A stretch of DNA of 38,131 bases from Nocardioidaceae bacterium (GTDB lineage: Bacteria; Actinomycetota; Actinomycetes; Propionibacteriales; Nocardioidaceae): positions 1-38,131 of the forward strand of contig JACCXZ010000008.1 of NCBI GenBank assembly GCA_013696745.1, in the 5' to 3' direction. The notes under the pieces were generated by a model that saw only the letters and a list, made by a program, of their open reading frames with translations, did no database searches and was not told the DNA's origin. Made by a program: the position numbers and the translations under genes. This document shows positions 7,030 through 16,087 of this stretch, one piece after another (the first letter of the stretch is position 1; each line of letters opens with the position of its first letter).

Positions 7030-9545
7030 CCCACCCACCGCTCACCGAGCTTCCGGTCAGCCCGTCGGACCCGCTGGACCGCGACCGCTACCCGGTCGAC
7101 CCGTGGCGGCTCGTCGAGACGGAGTTCAGCGCCGACGACCTCGGGCGGGCGGAGACGGTCTTCGCTGTCGGCAACGGCTACCTGGGACTGCGCGGCAACC
7201 TGGAGGAGGGCCGTGACACCTTCGCCCACGGCACCTTCATCAACGGTTTCCACGAGACGTGGCCGATCCGGCACGCCGAGGAGGCCTACGGCTTCGCCCG
7301 GGTCGGCCAGACCATCGTCAACGTGCCGGACGCCAAGTTGATAAAGCTCTACGTCGACGACGAGCCGCTGCTGCTTACCGTGGCCGACCTCACCGAGTAC
7401 GAGCGTGCGCTGGACTTCCGCTCCGGAGTGCTCGAACGCTGCCTGGTCTGGCGCACGAACTCCGGCAAGCGGGTCCGGGTCCGGTCCCACCGCATGGTCT
7501 CGTTGCCCGACCGGCACCTGGCCCTTCTCACCTTCGAGGTGACAGTCCTGGACCACGACGCCCCCGTGGTCATCTCCTCGCAGCTGCTCAACCGGCAGGA
7601 CGGCGAGGACGAGTACCACGTGCGTGCGCACGCGATGGGTGAGGATCCGCGCAAGGCCGCCAAGTTCGAGCAGCGGGTGCTGCAGCCGCAGGTCTCCATC
7701 GGCAAGGAGGAGCGGCTGCTGCTGGGGTACCGATGCACCAACTCGGGGATGACGTTGGCGGTCGGGGCGCATCACCAGATCAGAACCGACTGCCGGTACA
7801 GCATGATCACCCGGGCCGAGGAGGACTCCGCCAAGGTCGTCCTGCGCGTGGACGCCAAGGCCGGTCAGTCGATCCTGGTCAGCAAGTACATCTCGTATCA
7901 CACCTCGCGAGGCGTACCGGCCAGGGAGCTGTCCGACCGCTGTCGGCGCACCCTGGACCGGGCGGTCGAGCGGGGAGCCGATCGGGTGCTCGCCGAGCAG
8001 CGCGCCTGGCTCGATGACTTCTGGGCACGCTCCGACGTCGAGATCCACGGCCAGCCGGGGCTCGCGCAGGCGCTGCGGTGGAACATCTTCCAGCTCGCAC
8101 AGGCCTCTGCGCGTGCGGAGTCGACCGGTGTGCCGGCCAAGGGCGTCACCGGCCCCGGGTACGGTGGGCACTACTTCTGGGACACCGAGGTGTACGTCGC
8201 ACCGTTCCTGACCTACACCTCGCCGCCGATCGCCCGGAACTTGCTGCGCTTCCGCTACCAGATGCTCGGCGCCGCCCGTCGCCGCGCCGGTGAGCTGAAC
8301 CAGGCCGGTGCGCTGTTCCCGTGGCGCACGATCAACGGCGAGGAGGCGTCGGCGTACTACGCAGCCGGAACTGCGCAGTACCACATCGACGCCGACGTCT
8401 CGTACGCGCTGAGCCAGTACGTCGCGGCCACCGGTGACACCGACTTCCTCGATCGTGAGGCCGCCGACATCCTGGTCGAGACGGCGCGCCTGTTCGCCGA
8501 CCTCGGCTTCTGGCGGGCGAACGGGACCGACAGCTTCCACATCCACGGGGTGACCGGCCCCGACGAGTACACGACCGTGGTGAACGACAACCTCTTCACC
8601 AATGTGATGGCCCGCTTCAACCTCCGCCGGGCGGCCGCGGTGGTGCACGAGATGGCCGAACGTGACCACGGCGCCTACACGCGCCTGGTGAAGCGCCTGG
8701 AGCTGCAACCGGCGGAGGTGGAGGAGTGGGATCGGGCGGCGGACGCCATGGCGATCCCGTTCGACGACCACCTCGGCATCCACCCCCAGGACGCGTACTT
8801 CCTGGACCGCGAGGTGTGGGACGTCCCGCGCACCCCCCACGACAAGCAACCACTGCTGCTGCACTACCACCCGCTGGTGATCTACCGCTTCCAGGTGCTC
8901 AAGCAGGCCGACGTCGTGCTCGCCCTGTTCCTACAGGGGGACCAGTTCGCGCCCGAACAGAAGCGTGCGGACTTCGACTACTACGATCCGATCACCACCG
9001 GCGACTCGACGCTGTCGGGCTGTGTGCAGTCGATCATCGCCTCCGAGGTCGGGTACGCCGAACTAGCACTGTCGTACTACGTGCCGGCGCTGTTCGTCGA
9101 CCTCGCCGACCTGCACCAGAACGCCTCCGACGGTGTGCACGTCGCCTCGACCGGAGGGTCCTGGTCGGCTGCCGTCTTCGGCTTCGGCGGCCTGCGCGAC
9201 CACGGCGGCGTCCTGACCCTCGATCCGCGACTGCCGTGCTCGTGGGAGGCGTTGACGTTCCGGATCACGATTCACGGGCTGCGGCTGCGAGTGCACGTCG
9301 CCTCGGCGTCGGTCCAGCTGTCGATCGAGGACGTCCCGGGGGACGCCTCTCTCGACGGCCAGGCGGGCGGTCAGGTCGAGCTCAGCGTGCGCGGCACACC
9401 GGTCGTCGTCCGGCCCGGCGAGCCGGTCGTCCTCGAGATGGACACCCACGGGCCGGTCATCGACGGCAGCCCGTCCTCGCTCGCCCTCACCGGGGCGCGA
9501 CGCGAAGACGGCACCATCATCACGGCGATCGTCCCGACCGCCTGA
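7026..9545 (+). CDS. Glycoside hydrolase family 65 disaccharide phosphorylase
   Basis: The 839-residue protein has the three-part architecture of GH65: an N-terminal beta-sandwich (about 25-290), the central (alpha/alpha)6 barrel, and a small C-terminal beta domain. Barrel motifs include GHYFWDTEVYVAPFL and HGVTGPDEYTTVVNDN, where Glu514 is the predicted general acid. KQADVVLA and the STLS phosphate-binding region lie further on. These enzymes phosphorolyse maltose, trehalose or kojibiose to beta-glucose-1-phosphate and glucose. The sequence alone does not settle which disaccharide is used. The overlap with the upstream beta-phosphoglucomutase-like gene fits intracellular use of trehalose or maltose. 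No transporter or regulator is next to it. Confidence 0.93.
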   Translation: MTHPPLTELPVSPSDPLDRDRYPVDPWRLVETEFSADDLGRAETVFAVGNGYLGLRGNLEEGRDTFAHGTFINGFHETWPIRHAEEAYGFARVGQTIVNVPDAKLIKLYVDDEPLLLTVADLTEYERALDFRSGVLERCLVWRTNSGKRVRVRSHRMVSLPDRHLALLTFEVTVLDHDAPVVISSQLLNRQDGEDEYHVRAHAMGEDPRKAAKFEQRVLQPQVSIGKEERLLLGYRCTNSGMTLAVGAHHQIRTDCRYSMITRAEEDSAKVVLRVDAKAGQSILVSKYISYHTSRGVPARELSDRCRRTLDRAVERGADRVLAEQRAWLDDFWARSDVEIHGQPGLAQALRWNIFQLAQASARAESTGVPAKGVTGPGYGGHYFWDTEVYVAPFLTYTSPPIARNLLRFRYQMLGAARRRAGELNQAGALFPWRTINGEEASAYYAAGTAQYHIDADVSYALSQYVAATGDTDFLDREAADILVETARLFADLGFWRANGTDSFHIHGVTGPDEYTTVVNDNLFTNVMARFNLRRAAAVVHEMAERDHGAYTRLVKRLELQPAEVEEWDRAADAMAIPFDDHLGIHPQDAYFLDREVWDVPRTPHDKQPLLLHYHPLVIYRFQVLKQADVVLALFLQGDQFAPEQKRADFDYYDPITTGDSTLSGCVQSIIASEVGYAELALSYYVPALFVDLADLHQNASDGVHVASTGGSWSAAVFGFGGLRDHGGVLTLDPRLPCSWEALTFRITIHGLRLRVHVASASVQLSIEDVPGDASLDGQAGGQVELSVRGTPVVVRPGEPVVLEMDTHGPVIDGSPSSLALTGARREDGTIITAIVPTA

Positions 9546-9593
9546 GCTGAGCGGGCTTGGGCGGAATGCGGGTGATCACCTGGACGCAGCCGG

Positions 9594-11195
9594 TCAGCGC
9601 GGCAACCGGGGCACGCGGACCAGCAGCGTGCCAGCCATGATCTGGGCACGGATCTCCCGGCCGGGCAGGATCGGGTCGCCGTCCAGCTGACGCGGCGTGG
9701 TGCGCTCGGCGCGCACGACCACCGAGCGCCCGGTCATCCGGTCGAGGCGGTCGTCGGTCCGACGGCCACGTGCCAGCACGCGTGCCACCAACGGGAGCCA
9801 GCCGAGCAGTCGGCCCGGCGCAATGACCACGACGTCGAGCATCCCGTCGTCGATGCGTGCATCGGGCAGCAGGGGGATCCCGGCCTGCAACGAGCCGACG
9901 TTGCCGACGACGACGGTCCGTGCTCGACGACGCACCGGTGGCCGGCCGTCCACGCTGATCTCGACAGTCACCGCCGGGTAGCGGACCTGTCGCAGCGCCG
10001 ACACGACGTAGGCGGTCCACCCCATGCGGGCCTTGAGCTGTTCACGCGCACCCTCCATGATCGCCGCGTCCAGCCCAAGGCCGGCCATCACCATGAAGCA
10101 GGTCTCGTGCAGCTCGTCACCACCGATGGAGACCGCGTCCACGGCACGATCCTGACCGGACAGGGCTACCTCGACGGCGTCGGGGCCGTGCAGGGGGATA
10201 CCCAGGTTGCGGGCCAATAGGTTGCCGGTGCCGAGCGGGACGACCCCGATCGCGACACCGGTGCGGGCCAGCTCGGTGCACACGACGCGTACGGTGCCGT
10301 CACCGCCGGCCACCAGGACCATCTCGACCTCGGCGGCCAGGGCTGCCTCGGCCATACCGGTGCCGGGATCCTCAAGGGTGGTCTCGAACCACAACGGCTG
10401 GTCCCAGCCGTGCGCCGCGGCGGCGTCGCAGACCAGTGTCCGAAAGGAACCGAGATCACCGACCTTGACCGGGTTCACGATGACCGCCAACCGGGAGGGG
10501 CGGATGCCGACGGTGCCGACAACCGGGCCTGGCTGCTCCGGGTCGAGCCGCAGCAACAGTGCCCCGCCGAGCAGCACGACGAGGACTCCGAGCGACCAGC
10601 CGCCGATCACGTCACTGGCGTAGTGCACGCCGAGGAGGATCCGGTGCAGTCCGATCGCGACGCTCACCAGCACCAGACCGGTGCAGATCGCGCCGCGAAC
10701 CCGTCCGCGCGGTAGGACCAGCAGGGCGAGGATCACTCCCGCGGAGGCGAAGTAGCCTGCGCCGGCTGCGTGGCCCGACGGGTAGGCGAAGCCACCGATC
10801 TGGTGCAGCGGCTCCTCCCAGGTGGGGCGAGGTCGCTCCACCAGGAGCTTGAGCCCGGGAGCCACCACCCACTCCACCGCGGTCACCAGCGTCAGCCACA
10901 CGCCGATGCGCACGTGTCCCCGCCACAACAGCACCACGGCGACGACCAGCATGACCGAGCGCAGCCAGATCGGCCGGGACACCTCGGCGACGAGGTCGAG
11001 GACGGCGACCCAGGTCGGGTGCCCGACGGACAGGTCGTACGCGGCTGCGGCGCTCTGTGCGTCGAGCCTCGTGACCGGCTGCCAGGTCGTGGTGACGGCG
11101 AGTGTCGTGAGTGCCAGGACGAGCCCTGGGACGGCGATTGCCCACCACCAGGTCCGCGGGTTGCGCGGCTGGGTCCGGCGGGTGTCGATCGGCAC
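9594..11195 (-). CDS. PAP2 phosphatase-diacylglycerol kinase fusion
   Basis: A 533-residue two-domain membrane protein. The N-terminal PAP2 domain (about 1-215) has several membrane segments and the full acid-phosphatase signature: KLLVERPRP (K116, R123), PSGH (139-142) and R185-x5-H191-x3-D195. From about residue 232 comes a lipid-kinase domain of the diacylglycerol/LCB kinase fold with NPVK, GGDG (297-300) and GTGNLLARNLGIP. The phosphatase probably faces the outside and the kinase the cytoplasm, so the protein could recycle phosphatidate and diacylglycerol or undecaprenyl-type lipids. This fusion is known in actinobacteria. The GTG at 11195 is the start that precedes the first membrane region; the open frame runs further upstream, but that stretch overlaps serS on the other strand. 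Confidence 0.9.
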   Translation of the reverse strand: MPIDTRRTQPRNPRTWWWAIAVPGLVLALTTLAVTTTWQPVTRLDAQSAAAAYDLSVGHPTWVAVLDLVAEVSRPIWLRSVMLVVAVVLLWRGHVRIGVWLTLVTAVEWVVAPGLKLLVERPRPTWEEPLHQIGGFAYPSGHAAGAGYFASAGVILALLVLPRGRVRGAICTGLVLVSVAIGLHRILLGVHYASDVIGGWSLGVLVVLLGGALLLRLDPEQPGPVVGTVGIRPSRLAVIVNPVKVGDLGSFRTLVCDAAAAHGWDQPLWFETTLEDPGTGMAEAALAAEVEMVLVAGGDGTVRVVCTELARTGVAIGVVPLGTGNLLARNLGIPLHGPDAVEVALSGQDRAVDAVSIGGDELHETCFMVMAGLGLDAAIMEGAREQLKARMGWTAYVVSALRQVRYPAVTVEISVDGRPPVRRRARTVVVGNVGSLQAGIPLLPDARIDDGMLDVVVIAPGRLLGWLPLVARVLARGRRTDDRLDRMTGRSVVVRAERTTPRQLDGDPILPGREIRAQIMAGTLLVRVPRLPR

Positions 11196-11273
11196 GCCGC
11201 GATTGTGGCAGGCGTACGCCCGCTCGTCGGCCGCCGGTGCTCGCGAGGCACGGTGCGTCGTTAGGCTGGCCCC

Positions 11274-12548
11274 GTGATCGACATCCGGCTGCTGCGCGAG
11301 GACCCCGACCGTATCCGGGCTGCCCAGAAGCACCGGGGCGAGTCCGTCGCGGTTGTCGACGCACTGCTGTCCGCTGACGACCGGTGGCGGTCGACGATCG
11401 CCGCGTACGAGCATCTGCGCGCCGAGCAGAAGTCACTGGGCAAGCAGATCCCGCGGGCGCAGGGTGAGCAGAAGCAGACGCTGCTCGCGCGTACCAAGGA
11501 GCTGTCGGCGCAGGTCAAGACCGCTGAGGCGGCGCAGAACGAGGCCGACCGGGAGTTCCGTGAGCTGGCCATGGCGCTGCCGAACCTGGCGTCTCCCGAG
11601 GCTCCGGTCGGGGGCGAGGACGACTTCGTCGTGCTGGAGGAGATCGGTACGCCGCGTGACTTCGCCGCCGAGGGGTTCGCCCCCCGGGACCACCTCGAGC
11701 TCGGCACGCTGCTCGGGGCGATCGACGTGGAGCGTGGAGCCAAGGTCAGCGGGGCTCGGTTCTACGTCCTCACCGGCATCGGTGCCCAGCTCGAGCTGGC
11801 GCTGGTCGCAGCCTCGATCGCCAAGGCCACCGAGTGGGGCTTCGTACCGATGCTGCCGCCGGCGCTGGTCAAGCCGAGTGCGATGGAGGGCACCGGGTTC
11901 CTCGGGCAGGCCGCCGACGACGTCTACCACTTGCCCAAGGACGACCTTTACCTCGTCGGGACATCCGAGGTCGCCCTTGCCGCCTACCACGGTGACGAGA
12001 TCTTCGACGCCGAAACGTTGCCGCTGCGCTACGCCGCGTTCAGCCCCTGCTTCCGCCGGGAGGCAGGCTCCTACGGCAAGGACACGCGGGGGATCTTCCG
12101 CGTGCACTGGTTCGACAAGGTGGAGATGTTCACGTACACGACAGTGGAGGAATCCGACGCCGAGCACCAACGACTGCTGGCGTACGAGAAGGAGTGGATG
12201 ACAGCCCTCGGGCTGCCGTTTCGCGTCGTCGACGTGGCCGCGGGCGACCTCGGCAGCAGCGCGGTCCGCAAGTTTGACTGCGAGGCGTGGATCCCGGCCC
12301 AGGGCAAGTACCGCGAGCTGACGTCGACGTCGAACTGCACCCAGTTTCAGTCGCGACGTCTGGACACGAGGGTCAGGCGCGCGGGCCGCACGGAGCACGT
12401 CGCGACGCTCAACGGAACCCTGATGGCCTCGACCCGCACGATCATCGCGCTGCTGGAGAACCACCAGCAGCCCGACGGGTCGGTGCTGGTGCCGGAGATG
12501 CTGCAGCCCCATCTCGGCGGCCGGACCGTGTTGGAGCCGATCACGTGA
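11274..12548 (+). CDS. serS: Seryl-tRNA synthetase
   Basis: The 424-residue class II synthetase charges tRNA-Ser with serine. The N-terminal part (about 1-105) is the long antiparallel coiled-coil arm that reaches the tRNA variable arm, rich in Glu, Ala, Lys and Arg. The catalytic domain shows motif 2 ([25 protein letters not shown]) and motif 3 ([19 protein letters not shown]), with the serine-binding TSEVAL loop. The start is GTG, giving [15 protein letters not shown], the usual N-terminus. Its stop overlaps the start of the downstream HAD gene in GTGA, so the two are translationally coupled. The two tRNA-Ser genes of this window lie about 12 kb away. Confidence 0.98.
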   Translation: MIDIRLLREDPDRIRAAQKHRGESVAVVDALLSADDRWRSTIAAYEHLRAEQKSLGKQIPRAQGEQKQTLLARTKELSAQVKTAEAAQNEADREFRELAMALPNLASPEAPVGGEDDFVVLEEIGTPRDFAAEGFAPRDHLELGTLLGAIDVERGAKVSGARFYVLTGIGAQLELALVAASIAKATEWGFVPMLPPALVKPSAMEGTGFLGQAADDVYHLPKDDLYLVGTSEVALAAYHGDEIFDAETLPLRYAAFSPCFRREAGSYGKDTRGIFRVHWFDKVEMFTYTTVEESDAEHQRLLAYEKEWMTALGLPFRVVDVAAGDLGSSAVRKFDCEAWIPAQGKYRELTSTSNCTQFQSRRLDTRVRRAGRTEHVATLNGTLMASTRTIIALLENHQQPDGSVLVPEMLQPHLGGRTVLEPIT

Positions 12549-13327
12549 CCTTCACTCCGCGCCTGGTCGCGCTCGACGTCGACGGCACGCTGGTCGACTG
12601 GCACAACACCATGGCCCCAGCCGTACGCGACGCGGTCCGGGCCGCAGCGCACGCCGGTCTGCACGTCGTGATCTCCACCGGCCGCTCGGTTCCGGGTGTC
12701 ATGGATGCCGTCGACAAGGTGGGCATGGAGCACGGCCTCGCCGTGGCATCCAACGGGGCGGTGACGTTCTCGTACTCACCGGTCGAGCTGCTCGAGGTCA
12801 CGACGTTCGACGCCCGTGAGACGGTCAAGCTGCTGCTGGAGCACGTCCCCGATGCCGCTGTTGCCGTGGAGGACATCGGGCGTGGCTACCGGATCAACAA
12901 GCCGTTCCCCGAGGGCGAGATCAACGGCGACATGACCGTGCAGAGCGTTGAGGAACTGGTGGCCGAGCCGGTGACCCGGGTCATCATCCGCAGCCCCGAC
13001 CAGTCCGCGGAGGACTTCGCCGAGCTCGCCGAACGGTTGGGCCTGCACGGCATCAACTACTTCGTGGGTTACACCGCGTGGCTCGACCTCGCGCCGGACG
13101 GGGTGTCCAAGGCCAGCGGTCTGGAGATCATCTGCGCACGCCTGGGGGTCGATCAGGCTGACGTGCTCGCGGTGGGCGACGGACTCAACGACCTGGAGAT
13201 GCTGCGGTGGGCGGGGCGGGGTGTCGCGATGGGGGATTCGGCGCTGCCGGTGCAGGACGCCGCCGACGACGTCACCCACACGGTCGAGGACGACGGTGTC
13301 GCCGTCGAGCTGTCCCGCTGGTTGTGA
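12545..13327 (+). CDS. Cof-type HAD-IIB phosphatase
   Basis: A 260-residue HAD hydrolase of the Cof/IIB class. Motif I is ALDVDGTL with Asp11 and Asp13, motif II is STGR, and motif IV is [10 protein letters not shown], followed by the GVAMGDS stretch typical of this class. The large C2 cap occupies roughly residues 80-190. Such enzymes dephosphorylate sugar phosphates or cofactors. The substrate cannot be told from sequence. It starts at the GTG that overlaps the serS stop. A HAD gene immediately behind serS is a recurring actinobacterial arrangement, but the functional link is not known to me. Confidence 0.9.
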   Translation: MTFTPRLVALDVDGTLVDWHNTMAPAVRDAVRAAAHAGLHVVISTGRSVPGVMDAVDKVGMEHGLAVASNGAVTFSYSPVELLEVTTFDARETVKLLLEHVPDAAVAVEDIGRGYRINKPFPEGEINGDMTVQSVEELVAEPVTRVIIRSPDQSAEDFAELAERLGLHGINYFVGYTAWLDLAPDGVSKASGLEIICARLGVDQADVLAVGDGLNDLEMLRWAGRGVAMGDSALPVQDAADDVTHTVEDDGVAVELSRWL

Positions 13328-13373
13328 CGCCCGCACACCGCACCCGGGGGTATGCCGGGCATGGGCGGCGGGG

Positions 13374-13670
13374 TCAGGCGCAGTCGCGGCACAGCGGTGG
13401 AGTGGTGCTCACCATCGCGCTGGGCTGGTGCACGAGGAAGCAGACGGAGCAGGTCAGCTCGTTCTCCTGTTTGGGGATGACCTCGACCACCAGCGTCTCG
13501 TTGGACAGGTCGGCCCCGGGCAGCTCGTAGGAGTCGGCAGCGGCGTTCTCGTCCTCGTCGATGTTCGGCTGCTGCAGAGTCGTTCCCTGTGCGGCTGCCT
13601 TGGCCTCCTCCAGGGACTGTTCCTGGGCATCGGCCTGTTCCTTGCGCGGCTCGTCGTAGTCCGTCGCCAT
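13374..13670 (-). CDS. DUF4193 zinc-ribbon-like protein
   Basis: A 98-residue protein that is full length for DUF4193, a family almost confined to actinobacteria. It begins MATDYDEPR, has a long acidic, flexible middle (DEDENAAADSYELPGADLS), and ends with a four-cysteine ribbon, CSVCFLVHQ...CRDC, that probably binds zinc. The function is unknown. The gene converges with the HAD phosphatase and stands alone on the minus strand. Confidence 0.92.
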   Translation of the reverse strand: MATDYDEPRKEQADAQEQSLEEAKAAAQGTTLQQPNIDEDENAAADSYELPGADLSNETLVVEVIPKQENELTCSVCFLVHQPSAMVSTTPPLCRDCA

Positions 13671-13808
13671 CAGCGGTGTTCCCCTGTTCGATCATCGGTG
13701 CCGGCACGTCGGCCGCCGGCGATGACAGTAACGCCCGAAGGCGTCAAGTCCATCCCCGATCCGTGTGATCTACGTCGGACTTTCCTGAACGGGGGCAACG
13801 ATCGGGTG

Positions 13809-14246
13809 TCAGCTCGCCGGTTCGAGGACGAACACGGGGATCTCCCGGTGGGTCCGGCGCTGGTAGTCGGCGTAGTCGGGGAACGCCGCTACGGCCCGGT
13901 CCCACCACAGTGCCCTCTCCTGCCCACTGGCCTGCCGGACGAGCATGTCCTGGCGGACGGGTCCGTCCTGCAGCTCCACGCGGGGATCGGCCACCAGGTT
14001 GTGGTACCACACCGGGTGCTTCGGAGCGCCTCCCATCGAAGCCACGACGGCGTAGCAGCCGTCGTGCTCGACGCGCATCAGGGGCGTCTTGCGGACCTTG
14101 CCGGAGCGTGCACCCGTCGAGGTGAGGATGACCACTGGAAACCCGCGCATCGTGGTGCCCTCGCTGCCGCCGGACCCCTCGTACTGCGAGACCTGGTCGC
14201 GGACCCGCGGCTGCGTGCTCGGTTCGTAGACTCCGTCGATCGGCAT
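13809..14246 (-). CDS. Deazaflavin (F420)-dependent nitroreductase family protein
   Basis: A 145-residue split-barrel protein of the Ddn/DUF385 family. Characteristic segments are the [25 protein letters not shown] strand-turn region, where the basic residues contact F420, and [22 protein letters not shown]. Such proteins use F420H2 to reduce quinones or nitro compounds. The ATG at 14246 starts the usual MPxxGVYEPS N-terminus. A GTG at 14261 would add five residues. No clear ribosome site decides between them. Together with the PPOX enzyme at 26238 it suggests that the organism makes F420. Confidence 0.88.
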   Translation of the reverse strand: MPIDGVYEPSTQPRVRDQVSQYEGSGGSEGTTMRGFPVVILTSTGARSGKVRKTPLMRVEHDGCYAVVASMGGAPKHPVWYHNLVADPRVELQDGPVRQDMLVRQASGQERALWWDRAVAAFPDYADYQRRTHREIPVFVLEPAS

Positions 14247-14362
14247 CTGCTGAGTCAACACCGCCGACCGTCTCGAGCCAAGTGCGCCCTAGCCGCCGGG
14301 CTAGCGGGGGTAACGGAGAGTCGTGGCGGCCAGGTGACCGTGCTCTCAGCGCGATCAGCTGC

Positions 14363-14422
14363 GCCAGTGGTGCGAAACCGGGCCTGACCAGCCGGGGGCG
14401 ACCCCGCTTCTGCACCACTGGC
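14363..14422. terminator. 11-bp inverted repeat downstream of SDR gene
   Basis: GCCAGTGGTGC (14363-14373) and its perfect complement (14412-14422) flank a 38-base GC-rich loop that holds a smaller hairpin. It lies 26 bases past the stop of the minus-strand SDR gene and before the nitroreductase start. There is no T-run after it on either strand, so it could be a rho-aided terminator, an mRNA-stabilising stem or an operator. Confidence 0.4.
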
Positions 14423-14447
14423 CGCCTGGGGACACACGGAGGTGCCG

Positions 14448-15335
14448 CTAGCCGCCGATCGGCGAGCGGACGCCGGTGAGCTGCTCGGAGGCGTCCCACA
14501 GCAGGCGCGCCATCGTCGCGTCGCTTGCTGTAGCACTGCGCGAGACGAGCGTCGGATGCCCGCGCACCTGGAGCAGCCCGTCCGGTCCGACGTACGACGC
14601 GCCGGGCAGGTCCTGGGTCGCGGCGTACAGCGTCGGTAGCGCACCCATCTCGTCGCTCTGTGCCACGACCCGGTTGAGCACCGACATCCCGAGGCCGGCG
14701 ACCCGGCTGGCCGAGTGCGACTGCAGGTTCGTCGCGGAGTAGCCGGGATGGGCAGCGAGGGCGCGCACGGTCGATCCGCTCACGCTCAGCCGGCGCTGCA
14801 GCTCCAGGGTGAACAACAGGTTGGCGAGCTTGGACTGCTGATAGGCACCCCAGGCGGCGTAGCGACGCCGCTGCCAGTTGAGGTCCTCGAGGTCGATGCG
14901 TCCGCCGTGGTGGGCGACCGAGGAAACGGTGACGACCCGGTCGGTCAGGTGCGGGAGCAGCAGGCTGGTGAGCGCGAAGTGGCCGAGGTGGTTGGTGCCG
15001 AGCTGCATCTCGAAACCGTCCGCGGTGCGTCGCTCCGGGATGGCCATCACTCCTGCGTTGTTGACCAGAAGGTCGAGGCCGCCCTCCCAGGACCGCGCGA
15101 ACGTACGGACCGAGGCGAGATCGGCGAGGTCCAGTGGGCGGATGTCGGTGTCCCCGCCGATCGTGGCGGCAGCCCACCTCCCGCGCTCCACGTCGCGCAC
15201 CGCCATCACCACCCGCGCGCCGGCGCGGGCGAGCTCGCGGGCGGTGATCAGCCCCAGCCCGCTGTTGGCGCCGGTCACCACCGCGACGCGTCCGGACAGA
15301 CTCGGCAGGTCGGCAGCGGTCCACGTGGGCGTCAC
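14448..15335 (-). CDS. Short-chain dehydrogenase/reductase (retinol dehydrogenase-like)
   Basis: A 295-residue classical SDR. The cofactor loop is VVTGANSGLG (a TGxxxGxG motif), followed by a basic residue in AVRD that suggests NADP(H). DLAD, NNAGVM and the active-site pair SSVAHH and YQQSK (Tyr and Lys of YxxxK) are all present. The arrangement resembles the protochlorophyllide-reductase/retinol-dehydrogenase-like SDRs common in actinobacteria. The substrate is unknown. The GTG at 15335 was chosen because conserved sequence begins shortly after it. The open frame extends to 15461, but that part overlaps the WhiB-type gene. Confidence 0.87.
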   Translation of the reverse strand: MTPTWTAADLPSLSGRVAVVTGANSGLGLITARELARAGARVVMAVRDVERGRWAAATIGGDTDIRPLDLADLASVRTFARSWEGGLDLLVNNAGVMAIPERRTADGFEMQLGTNHLGHFALTSLLLPHLTDRVVTVSSVAHHGGRIDLEDLNWQRRRYAAWGAYQQSKLANLLFTLELQRRLSVSGSTVRALAAHPGYSATNLQSHSASRVAGLGMSVLNRVVAQSDEMGALPTLYAATQDLPGASYVGPDGLLQVRGHPTLVSRSATASDATMARLLWDASEQLTGVRSPIGG

Positions 15336-15367
15336 GAGGACCACCGTAGACACCGGCAGCGCGAGGG

Positions 15368-15973
15368 TCAGTCCCGGTCGGGCTCCACAACTTGGTCGAA
15401 GGCGTCGAGCACGTCGTCCACCGTGGGCAGGCTGCTGTCGCGGGGAGTCGGGCGTGCGCACGCGGCGCCCTGCTCAACGGAGGCTGTGGCACGGCGAGCC
15501 CGGCGCAGATGGCGCTTCACGGTGGACAGCGAACACTCGAGTCGAAGGGCTAGTTGCTCGAGAGAGTCGTCGGGGTGGGCAGTTCGCATGGCGACGACGG
15601 CGTCGTGGTCGACGGGGCGACGTTCGCCCCGGACCCCGGCGAGGACGTCGAGATCCTCGCCTGCCACGGAGATCCCGAGCAGGCCACGCATCTTCTGGCG
15701 CTCCCGAGGGGTCGTGCACCCCATGAACCCGGAAACGTCGACCTGCGCGACCGCGGTGTAGAGGCACTCGGCGAGCATCGGGCACTCGGCGCACGCCTGG
15801 CGCGCGCGCTGCAGCAGCGCCCGGTGCTCGCGCCACTGGTCACCGCTGACTCGAGACCGGGAGGGCGTGCTCTCCAGCGACGGGTGCAGAAACAGGTCGG
15901 GCTCGGTCGCGCACGCGGGAAGCGCGGGGGCATCGGTGCGTACCGGTGCCGCCCGGGTGGTCGCGATTCGCAC
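15368..15973 (-). CDS. WhiB-family regulator with C-terminal helix-turn-helix
   Basis: A 201-residue protein. The WhiB iron-sulfur domain is clear: Cys21 in PACATEPDLF, then the CAECPMLAEC motif with Cys61, Cys64 and Cys70, giving the four ligands of a redox- or NO-sensitive 4Fe-4S cluster. The usual GVWGG turn is replaced by GFMGC, followed by the basic PRERQKMR stretch. Residues 120-165 add a segment (DSLEQLALRLECSLSTVKRHLRRARR) that looks like a sigma-region-4/LuxR-type helix-turn-helix, which ordinary WhiB proteins of 80-120 residues lack. It is probably a transcription factor that binds DNA directly. The GTG start has a G-rich site (GGGGGGA) upstream. Confidence 0.85.
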   Translation of the reverse strand: MRIATTRAAPVRTDAPALPACATEPDLFLHPSLESTPSRSRVSGDQWREHRALLQRARQACAECPMLAECLYTAVAQVDVSGFMGCTTPRERQKMRGLLGISVAGEDLDVLAGVRGERRPVDHDAVVAMRTAHPDDSLEQLALRLECSLSTVKRHLRRARRATASVEQGAACARPTPRDSSLPTVDDVLDAFDQVVEPDRD

Positions 15974-16045
15974 GAGTGTCCCCCCAAGAGCGGACCACCC
16001 GCGGAGGCCACGGGGTATCCGGTGGCTCGAGTGGTCGCGCCGGTC

Positions 16046-16071
16046 AACTTGCGATGGTGTGACCGGTTTCC
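16046..16071 (-). promoter_or_regulatory. Possible SigR/SigH-type promoter of the WhiB gene
   Basis: On the minus strand, GGAAA (16067-16071) and GTT (16046-16048) are exactly 18 bases apart, close to the GGAAT-N18-GTT consensus of disulfide-stress sigma factors. It lies about 73 bases upstream of the WhiB GTG start. The fifth base of the -35 box differs from the consensus, and such short motifs occur by chance, so support is modest. Confidence 0.3.
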
Positions 16072-16087
16072 GACCGCTCCAGACTAC

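Noticed and set aside
9571-9580. Palindrome GGTGATCACC between GH65 and the diacylglycerol kinase gene
   Set aside because: It lies between two convergent gene ends where an operator is unlikely, and a 10-base palindrome occurs easily in high-GC DNA.
13744-15492. 582-residue minus-strand frame across two genes
   Set aside because: Its composition is Arg/Pro-rich and it is a shadow of the nitroreductase and SDR genes, which match known families.
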